This document shows positions 1-3,735 of a stretch of 5,012 bases of DNA, piece after piece. Made by a program: the position numbers and the translations under genes. Position 1 is the first letter of the stretch. Each line of letters opens with the position of its first letter. The stretch is from Acidimicrobiia bacterium (GTDB lineage: Bacteria; Actinomycetota; Acidimicrobiia; Acidimicrobiales; Ilumatobacteraceae). The stretch covers positions 1-5,012 of the forward strand of contig JAUHYJ010000330.1 of the NCBI GenBank assembly GCA_030425785.1, read 5' to 3'. The notes beneath the pieces are model-generated. The model was not told where the DNA came from. It saw only the letters and a program-made list of their open reading frames with translations, and ran no database searches.

Positions 1-281
1 CCGCCGAACGACAGCCCGACCACGTGGGCCCGTTCGACCCCGAGGTCGTCAAGGAGCTTGACGGCCGCGTCGGCGATGGCCGGGAACGTCAACGGGGTGA
101 GCGGTTCGGAGTCGCCGTAGCCGGGGAGGTCCCATGCAATGCAGCGGAACTCGTCCGACAACGCCTCGAGCTGGGGTTCCCACGCGATCCGGGATCCGCC
201 CAGTCCGTGGAGGAACAGGACCGGATCCCCCGTGCCGGCCTCGCGATGGCTCACGCCGCCACGGCGGTCGATCGGATGCAT
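1..281 (-). CDS. Alpha/beta hydrolase, N-terminal half (runs off the left edge)
   Basis: This is the first ~93 residues of an alpha/beta-fold hydrolase, a cytoplasmic serine-type enzyme; the substrate cannot be told from this part. Visible landmarks are the oxyanion-hole motif LFLHGLGGS (residues 22-30), the strand and loop IAWDLPGYGDS (48-58) typical of the family, and the nucleophile elbow GLSFGG with catalytic Ser91, right at the window edge. The acid and histidine of the triad would lie outside. The start is uncertain: ATG at 281-279 and an in-frame GTG at 287-285 (adding Val-Arg) are both possible, no other good start lies between them and the in-frame stop at 398-396, and neither has a clear Shine-Dalgarno or -10 hexamer close by. 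This sets it apart from the other genes here. The fold assignment is secure; esterase, lactonase, haloperoxidase-like or C-C hydrolase activity are all open. Confidence 0.9.
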   Translation of the reverse strand, partial: MHPIDRRGGVSHREAGTGDPVLFLHGLGGSRIAWEPQLEALSDEFRCIAWDLPGYGDSEPLTPLTFPAIADAAVKLLDDLGVERAHVVGLSFG

Positions 282-356
282 GCGCACATGGTGGCCGATC
301 TGGTCGCGTCGAGCGAAGGCCGTGTGGCACCACCGGGGTCGGGCCCGGGACGCGAG

Positions 357-384
357 ACGGGCGCCGGGTGGACCCGGCGCCCGT
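357..384 (-). terminator. Strong 12-bp stem-loop, likely end of the small-gene transcript
   Basis: ACGGGCGCCGGG (357-368) and CCCGGCGCCCGT (373-384) are perfect reverse complements separated by a 4-nt loop. No T-run follows on either strand, so it is not a classical intrinsic terminator, but U-tract-less hairpins are common at transcript ends in high-GC actinobacteria. It lies ~120 nt downstream of the stop of the minus-strand small gene and ~70 nt upstream of the minus-strand hydrolase start, so the natural reading is termination between these two, or protection of an RNA 3' end. Confidence 0.6.
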
Positions 385-406
385 CGGCGTGTCGATCACC
401 GCTGCG

Positions 407-431
407 GCTCCGGGGGGAGGATCGCCGGAGC
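407..431 (-). other. Hairpin in the region downstream of the small gene
   Basis: GCTCCGG (407-413) and CCGGAGC (425-431) form a perfect 7-bp stem with an 11-nt loop. The left arm, extended to 406-413 (GGCTCCGG), can instead pair over 8 bp with CCGGAGCC at 450-457, which lies inside the neighbouring hairpin. The two structures therefore exclude each other. Whether this matters in the RNA is inference. Confidence 0.4.
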
Positions 432-444
432 GGTGTCGTCTGGA

Positions 445-460
445 TCCGGCCGGAGCCGGA
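445..460 (-). other. Short hairpin and C-rich tract just after the small-gene stop
   Basis: TCCGGC (445-450) and GCCGGA (455-460) form a 6-bp stem with a 4-nt loop. Between it and the stop codon of the small gene, positions 464-498 read on the minus strand are an almost G-free, C/A-rich run of CGACCACC-like units, for example CGACCACCGACCACC at 493-479. Such C-rich, G-poor RNA is the type of segment Rho loads onto, so this may be the start of a Rho-dependent termination zone. Confidence 0.35.
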
Positions 461-500
461 GATCTGTGGTCGGTGTTCGGTGGTCGGTGGTCGCGGCTGC

Positions 501-662
501 TCAGCGCATGCCGGTGAGCGTCGCACGCATCTCGACCCGCTTGTGGTCGAGATCGGTGCGTGCATCGCTCAGCGAACGGATGTCGCCGGCGAGGCGGGCC
601 GCCTCACGCCGATTCCACGCCCGAACCAGTTGGTTGAAGGCGAAGTTCTGGTGTGCGTTCAT
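501..662 (-). CDS. Small basic helical protein, 53 aa, function unknown
   Basis: I do not recognise this protein. It begins MNAHQNFAFNQLVRAWNRRE and ends with the TGA at 503-501. It is soluble-looking and probably almost all helix, with 9 Arg, 1 Lys and 6 acidic residues, one Trp (16) and two Phe near the N-terminus, no signal peptide and no membrane segment. Codon use matches real genes of this DNA (mostly G or C at third positions). The frame stays open to an upstream ATG at 734, but the start at 662 is preferred: TAGCGT sits 7 nt before it, as at other genes here, whereas the longer form would translate through the promoter and the 12-bp palindrome. It is divergent from the Lrp/AsnC regulator gene and its -35-like TTGTAC overlaps that palindrome, so it may be controlled by that regulator. 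It could be a small nucleic-acid-binding or partner protein, but nothing in the sequence shows this. Confidence 0.6.
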   Translation of the reverse strand: MNAHQNFAFNQLVRAWNRREAARLAGDIRSLSDARTDLDHKRVEMRATLTGMR

Positions 663-669
663 GGGGTCA

Positions 670-698
670 ACGCTAGGGATCGGCGGCCGATTGTACAA
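670..698 (-). promoter_or_regulatory. Putative leaderless promoter of the small gene
   Basis: On the minus strand, TTGTAC (698-693) is followed after 17 nt by TAGCGT (675-670) and after 7 more nt by the ATG at 662. The -10 fits TAnnnT; the -35 matches the consensus only in TTG. No Shine-Dalgarno sequence lies before the ATG (the preceding bases are TTGACCCC). The -35-like element is part of the palindrome at 689-700, so a protein bound there would block or contact RNA polymerase. Confidence 0.4.
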
Positions 699-700
699 TC
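689..700. promoter_or_regulatory. Perfect 12-bp palindrome, candidate Lrp/AsnC-type operator
   Basis: GATTGTACAATC reads the same on both strands. Its core TTGTACAA occurs only once more in the window, at 2854-2861, in the oxidoreductase promoter. Half-sites of the same kind lie at 714-719 (TTGTAG) and 780-785 (CTACAA, overlapping the regulator's -10). Its place in the divergent region of a regulator gene suggests an autoregulatory operator. Confidence 0.5.
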
Positions 701-715
701 CGTCAACGTTCGGTT

Positions 716-725
716 GTAGGCCTAC
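716..725. repeat. Palindrome and repeats in the divergent intergenic region
   Basis: GTAGGCCTAC is a perfect 10-bp palindrome. It is followed by ACTTTCG at 724-730, again at 744-750, and CTTTCG at 771-776; the last is part of the perfect palindrome TTTCGAAA (772-779), which ends one base before the putative -10 of the regulator gene. These add to the candidate operator at 689-700 and mark the 131 bp between the two divergent genes as densely structured. Which of them are protein-binding sites cannot be decided by eye. Confidence 0.35.
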
Positions 726-756
726 TTTCGTCAAGATGCCAGCACTTTCGAAGGCG

Positions 757-793
757 ATGACGATGTTCTGCTTTCGAAACTACAATCACCTCT
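757..793 (+). promoter_or_regulatory. Putative leaderless promoter of the Lrp/AsnC gene
   Basis: ATGACG (757-762) is followed after 18 nt by TACAAT (781-786), a good match to the TATAAT -10 consensus. Seven nt separate it from the GTG at 794, so transcription should start at or next to the first base of the start codon. There is no Shine-Dalgarno sequence. The -10 hexamer shares TACAATC with the right half of the palindrome at 689-700, and TTTCGAAA lies in the spacer just before it. Both would suit repression by a bound dimer. Confidence 0.5.
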
Positions 794-1267
794 GTGATCA
801 CCCTCGACGAGATCAACCGCGAGCTCATCGACCTGCTGCAGCACGACGCCCGCCTGTCGTACCGCGAGCTCGGCGAGCGGATCGGCCTCAGCGCCCCGGC
901 GGTGGCCGAGCGCGTCCGCAAGCTCGAGGACGCCGGCGTCATCCGCGGCTACCGGGCTGTCGTCGACTACGAGGCGCTCGGCTTCCCGCTGCTCTGCATC
1001 ATCCGCGTCAACGCACCCAGCGCCGACCGCGAGCTCGACGACACCATCCGGGCGATCCCCGAGGTCATCGAGGCCAACCGCGTCACCGGCTCGGAGTCGC
1101 ACGTGATCCGGGCGCGTGTCCGCTCGACCGCTCACCTCGAGGAACTGCTGAACGAGCTGTGGACGCACGGCGGGACGTCGGTCACCAACATCGTCACCAG
1201 CTCACCGGTGCCACGCCGCCCGATGGACGTCACCGCCGCCCTGCGCGAGCGGCCGGTCAGTCGCTGA
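794..1267 (+). CDS. Lrp/AsnC-family transcriptional regulator
   Basis: This 157-residue protein has the two-part build of Lrp/AsnC regulators, which bind DNA as dimers or octamers and respond to amino acids or related metabolites. The N-terminal winged helix-turn-helix spans about residues 3-50, starting with the family-typical LDEINRELIDLLQHDARLSY, then RELGERIGLSAPAVAERV (24-41) as the HTH and KLEDAGVIRGY (43-53) leading into the wing. The RAM/ligand-binding domain follows (about 63-139), with VTGSESHVIRARV (97-109) in the place of the family's conserved VTG loop. Length is normal. The start is GTG at 794, giving MITLDEIN; a -10 hexamer 7 nt upstream supports it. It is divergent from the small basic protein gene. 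Its last 11 bp overlap the tail of the lipoprotein gene. The palindrome TTGTACAA in its upstream region and again in the oxidoreductase promoter suggests it regulates itself and that enzyme. The ligand is unknown. Confidence 0.95.
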   Translation: MITLDEINRELIDLLQHDARLSYRELGERIGLSAPAVAERVRKLEDAGVIRGYRAVVDYEALGFPLLCIIRVNAPSADRELDDTIRAIPEVIEANRVTGSESHVIRARVRSTAHLEELLNELWTHGGTSVTNIVTSSPVPRRPMDVTAALRERPVSR

Positions 1268-1271
1268 CCGG
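1253..1271. terminator. Perfect stem-loop spanning two convergent stop codons
   Basis: CCGGTCAG (1253-1260) and CTGACCGG (1264-1271) are exact reverse complements around the 3-nt loop TCG. The plus-strand TGA stop (1265-1267) sits in one arm and the minus-strand TGA stop (1259-1257) at the mirrored place in the other. Because of the symmetry both proteins end in Pro-Val-Ser-X. It could act as a two-way terminator or 3'-end stabiliser. There is no T-run on either side and the loop is tight, so terminator activity is inference. Confidence 0.45.
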
Positions 1272-1745
1272 TGCCGAGGCCGACGGGCCGACCGTCACAC
1301 CGATCGAGGTGCCGGTGTTGCGAACCGGGTCCGGGTAGAAGCCGGCGCTGACGAACCACTCGTCACCGGTCACGACGAACAGGATGCTGTCCGTCGCGTC
1401 CGAGCGGCTCGAGATCTCGAACCCGGCCTCACGCAGCTCGGTGAGATAGGCCTCGCCGAGTGACACGGGCGTGTCGGGGTGCCACCCGGTGATGTCGTAG
1501 ATCGTGCTCGCGCCGACCAGCTCGTCGGCCTGCTCGAGCTGGAGCTCGGCGGGCAACGGGACGTCGGCGGGGAAGCTCTCGGGCACCGTGACAGCATCGG
1601 TCGGTGCCGCGCCGTCGCCCGACGGCACCAGCGAGATCGCGGTCCCCGTCGACGCGTCGGCGGGGTCGCCGTCGTCGCTGCTGCAGCCGCCGAGCGCGAC
1701 CAGGCCGCCGAGCGCCAGGAGGAGCCATGGGAGTCGAAGGGGCAC
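1257..1745 (-). CDS. Secreted lipoprotein of unknown function
   Basis: This 162-residue protein starts with a lipoprotein signal peptide: a short n-region with one Arg, a Leu/Gly/Ala-rich core, and the lipobox LGGC with the lipidated Cys at 21. A Ser/Asp/Gly/Ala/Thr-rich linker (about 22-54) should hold the folded part away from the membrane. That part (about 55-152) begins with PESFPADVPLPAELQL, a kind of motif seen in many small actinobacterial lipoproteins. It continues with SLGEAYLTELREAGFEI (95-111) and strands such as SILFVVTGDEWFVSAGF (120-136), giving an alpha/beta outline without a known catalytic motif. The start is GTG at 1745; TAGGTT lies 6 nt before it and there is no Shine-Dalgarno sequence. 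It lies 69 bp downstream of the oxidoreductase gene on the same strand, so co-transcription is possible as well as its own promoter. A role in surface binding or sensing is only a guess. Confidence 0.85.
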   Translation of the reverse strand: MPLRLPWLLLALGGLVALGGCSSDDGDPADASTGTAISLVPSGDGAAPTDAVTVPESFPADVPLPAELQLEQADELVGASTIYDITGWHPDTPVSLGEAYLTELREAGFEISSRSDATDSILFVVTGDEWFVSAGFYPDPVRNTGTSIGVTVGPSASAPVSD

Positions 1746-1751
1746 CGGGGC

Positions 1752-1757
1752 AACCTA
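1752..1757 (-). promoter_or_regulatory. Possible leaderless -10 of the lipoprotein gene
   Basis: TAGGTT on the minus strand fits TAnnnT and sits exactly 6 nt before the GTG start at 1745, the same geometry as at its neighbours. I see no convincing -35 at 16-18 nt upstream, so this is weak alone and rests on the pattern shared with the other genes. Otherwise the 69 bp between the oxidoreductase stop and this gene hold nothing clear. Confidence 0.3.
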
Positions 1758-1814
1758 GCGACGGAACCGGCGCGGCGACGAGGGTCGAAGGTCCCCAGCG
1801 CGACGCCGCCCAGG

Positions 1815-2834
1815 TCAGGACGTGGCGAGACGCGTCTCGGCCAACTGGGGGATGACCCGCTCGCCGTACTCGGTGAGGGTGTGATCCTTGCCGTCGTGCT
1901 GGAGATAGATCGCGAACTGGTCGACACCGAGCGCGCGCAGCTCCTCCAGACGCCGGACGTGCTCGGCCGGCGGGCCGAGGATGCAGAACCGGTCGACGAT
2001 CTCGTCGGGCACGAAGTCGGCGTGGGTGTTGCCGGCCTGCCCGTGCTGGTTGTAGTCGTACCCCTGGCGGCCCGCGATGTAGTCGGTGAGGGCCTGGGGG
2101 ATGTCGTCGCTGCGGTCGCCGTAGCGCATCACCATGTCGGCGACGTGGTTGCCGACCATGCCACCGAACCAGCGCACCTGATCGCGCATGGAGGGCACGT
2201 CGTCGCCGACGTACGCGGGAGCGGCCACGCAGATCGTGATGTCGTCGGGGTCGCGCCCGGCGTCGGACGCCGCGGAACGGACCGAGGCGATCGTCCACGC
2301 GGCGATCTGGGTGTCGGCGAGCTGCAGGATGAACCCGTCACACGTCTCGCCGATCGTCTTCAGCGCCTTCGGCCCGTACCCGGCACCCCACACCTCGAGG
2401 CGTGATCGACCGGCCCACGGCAGGGTGATGTTCGACCCCTTGTAGTCGACGGTCCGGCCGTTGGCGAGCTCGCGGATGACGTGGGTCGCTTCGGCCATCG
2501 TGGCGAGCGTGGTCGGTTTGCCGTTGGTGACGCGCACCGCCGAGTCGCCGCGGCCGATGCCGCACACGGTGCGGTTGCCGTACATCTCGTTGAGGGTCGC
2601 GAACAGGCTGGCGGTCACCGTCCAGTCGCGGGTCGCCGGGTTGGTGACCATCGGCCCGACGATCACGTTGCGCGTCTCGGCCAAGATCTGGCTGTAGATG
2701 ACGTACGGCTCCTCCCACAGGATGTGGGAGTCGAACGTCCACACGTGGGAGAACCCGAGCGCCTCGGCGCGCTTCGCGAGCTCGACGACCCGCAACGCCG
2801 GTGGCGTGGTCTGCAGGACGATCCCGATGTCCAT
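1815..2834 (-). CDS. LLM-class flavin/F420-dependent oxidoreductase
   Basis: This 339-residue protein belongs to the luciferase-like (LLM) TIM-barrel family, whose members use FMN or the deazaflavin F420. It is most like the F420-type members of the kind annotated as TIGR03842 (CPS_4043 family); that subfamily call is from memory. Landmarks are MDIGIVLQTTPP at the N-terminus (first barrel strand), AEALGFSHVWTFDS (23-36), NPATRDW (65-71), the FATLNEMYGNRTVCGIGRGD stretch (78-97) typical of the family, VWGAGYGPKALKTIGETCDG (148-167), and the C-terminal ILGPPAEHVRRLEELRALGV (285-304). Length is normal and there is no signal peptide, so it acts in the cytoplasm. The ATG at 2834 is supported by a well-spaced promoter with the -10 six nt upstream. 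It lies near a dihydropyrimidinase gene on the same strand, though a plus-strand methyltransferase gene separates them. This suggests a redox step on pyrimidine- or hydantoin-like compounds. Cofactor and substrate are not shown by the sequence. Confidence 0.92.
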   Translation of the reverse strand: MDIGIVLQTTPPALRVVELAKRAEALGFSHVWTFDSHILWEEPYVIYSQILAETRNVIVGPMVTNPATRDWTVTASLFATLNEMYGNRTVCGIGRGDSAVRVTNGKPTTLATMAEATHVIRELANGRTVDYKGSNITLPWAGRSRLEVWGAGYGPKALKTIGETCDGFILQLADTQIAAWTIASVRSAASDAGRDPDDITICVAAPAYVGDDVPSMRDQVRWFGGMVGNHVADMVMRYGDRSDDIPQALTDYIAGRQGYDYNQHGQAGNTHADFVPDEIVDRFCILGPPAEHVRRLEELRALGVDQFAIYLQHDGKDHTLTEYGERVIPQLAETRLATS

Positions 2835-2840
2835 GGGCCG

Positions 2841-2869
2841 ACACTACGGCGTGTTGTACAAGCCGTAAA
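2841..2869 (-). promoter_or_regulatory. Promoter of the oxidoreductase gene, operator in its spacer
   Basis: On the minus strand TTTACG (2869-2864), a 17-nt spacer and TAGTGT (2846-2841) form a well-spaced -35/-10 pair, and 6 nt later comes the ATG at 2834. A leaderless transcript is expected. The spacer holds the perfect palindrome TTGTACAA, so a bound regulator would sit between -35 and -10, a repression geometry. Confidence 0.5.
2854..2861. promoter_or_regulatory. TTGTACAA palindrome, second copy of the candidate operator
   Basis: This 8-bp perfect palindrome equals the core of the 12-bp dyad at 689-700 upstream of the Lrp/AsnC gene. The flanks differ (G on both sides here). An off-centre inverted pair, ACGGC (2846-2850) and GCCGT (2862-2866), surrounds it. 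In DNA this GC-rich an AT-rich 8-mer is expected far less than once in 5 kb, yet both copies lie in promoter regions. Confidence 0.45.
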
Positions 2870-2961
2870 GCGAGGCGGCGGCTGGTCACACGCCGTTCAC
2901 ATCCGGCGACGGTGGATCGCGACAGGGCCGAACGACGGGTGCAACGGGCCACGGACCGACG

Positions 2962-2967
2962 TACGGT
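2962..2967 (+). promoter_or_regulatory. Possible leaderless -10 of the methyltransferase gene
   Basis: TACGGT fits TAnnnT and lies 6 nt before the GTG at 2974. A -35 at the right distance is poor (GTGCAA at 2939-2944, 17 nt spacer). No Shine-Dalgarno sequence precedes the start. The rest of the 139-bp divergent region from 2835 to 2973 holds the oxidoreductase promoter and nothing else I can name. Confidence 0.35.
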
Positions 2968-2973
2968 GAACAT

Positions 2974-3735
2974 GTGCCTGATGCAGTGTTCGACGACCCG
3001 GTGCTCGCTGCGGTCTACGACGCGCTCGACCCCGACCGCGTCGATCTCGACCCGTACATTGCGATGGTCGACGAGTTCGGCGCCCGGCGCATCCTCGACG
3101 TCGGCTGTGGCACCGGCACGCTCGCCATCCGCCTCGCGCACCGTCGACACTCGGTCACGGCGATCGACCCCGCGACCGGATCGATCGCCGTCGCCCGCCG
3201 CAAGCCGTGGGCCGACCGCGTCGACTGGCACCACACCGACGTCGCGACCTTCGCCCAACGGCACGCTGGTCCGTCGTTCGACCTCGCGATCATGACCGCG
3301 AACGTCGCCCAGGTGTTCGTCGAGAACGACGACTGGGCCAGGACGCTGGCCGCAGTGCACCGGGTGCTCACTCCCGAGGGGCGGCTCGTGTTCGAGACGC
3401 GTGTCCCCGAACGCCGCGCATGGGAGCGGTGGAGCGGCCCTGCCGCCGACGTCGACGTCCCCGGAGTCGGTCGTGTCACCGATTCGTACGAGCTGATCGA
3501 GGTCGACGAACGCGAGGACGGCGATGTCATCGTGACCTTCTCGTCACCGACGGTGTTCCACGGCATGCCCGGCGACGGCGATGCGCTCGTGGTCGAGTCG
3601 ACCTCGACGCTGCGGTTCCGAACGCTCGAGCACCTGACGGCGTCGCTCGACGACGCCGGGTTCGACGTCGACGAGGTGCGCGACGCGCCCGATCGACCGG
3701 GCGCGGAGTGGGTCGTGGTCGCTCAGTGCAAGTAG
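2974..3735 (+). CDS. Class I SAM-dependent methyltransferase
   Basis: This 253-residue protein has the Rossmann-like fold of small-molecule methyltransferases. Motif I, ILDVGCGTGTLAIRLA (40-55), binds SAM; VTAID (61-65) ends in the acidic residue expected to hold the ribose hydroxyls; HTDVATF (87-93) supplies the aspartate near the adenine; FDLAIMTANVAQVF (102-115) is the motif IV strand; and RVLTPEGRLVFETR (130-143) is the usual post-motif strand pair. The C-terminal part (about 150-253) carries a beta-rich stretch, TDSYELIEVDEREDGDVIVT (169-188), and ends with LTASLDDAGFDVDEV (221-235), as in methyltransferase-11/25-type proteins. The acceptor cannot be told. The start is GTG at 2974 (MPDAVFDD); the ATG two bases earlier is in another frame. 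The gene is divergent from the oxidoreductase and overlaps the dihydropyrimidinase tail by 13 bp. It may have no functional link to the pyrimidine genes around it. Confidence 0.92.
   Translation: MPDAVFDDPVLAAVYDALDPDRVDLDPYIAMVDEFGARRILDVGCGTGTLAIRLAHRRHSVTAIDPATGSIAVARRKPWADRVDWHHTDVATFAQRHAGPSFDLAIMTANVAQVFVENDDWARTLAAVHRVLTPEGRLVFETRVPERRAWERWSGPAADVDVPGVGRVTDSYELIEVDEREDGDVIVTFSSPTVFHGMPGDGDALVVESTSTLRFRTLEHLTASLDDAGFDVDEVRDAPDRPGAEWVVVAQCK

Noticed and set aside
466..493. G/T-rich GTGGTCGGT repeat as a tandem-repeat locus or part of a CRISPR-like array
   Set aside because: Only two to three short imperfect units, with no spacers or regular period; noted only as the reverse of a C-rich tract in the small-gene RNA.
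24..719. Long plus-strand open frame of 231 residues over the hydrolase and small-gene region
   Set aside because: It lies antisense to the clear alpha/beta hydrolase motifs, is rich in Arg/Gly/Pro with no domain, and runs through hairpins and a promoter; it is a product of high GC.
660..734. Upstream ATG at 734 giving a 77-residue version of the small protein
   Set aside because: The extra residues would be encoded by the promoter-like elements and the 12-bp palindrome, and no -10 hexamer stands at the right distance; the start at 662 fits better.
139..1338. 399-residue plus-strand open frame across the regulator gene
   Set aside because: It overlaps the Lrp/AsnC gene in another frame, and its protein is low-complexity Arg/Ala/Pro/Gly-rich text without family motifs.
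1479..2405. 308-residue plus-strand open frame opposite the lipoprotein and oxidoreductase
   Set aside because: The minus-strand genes there have a lipobox and LLM motifs; the plus-strand protein is Val/Gly/Asp/Arg-biased mirror coding.
2050..2445. TTGTAG half-sites at 2050-2055 and 2440-2445 as further operators
   Set aside because: Both are within oxidoreductase coding sequence, encoding Tyr-Asn and Tyr-Lys codons, and neither is a full palindrome; chance is the simpler explanation.
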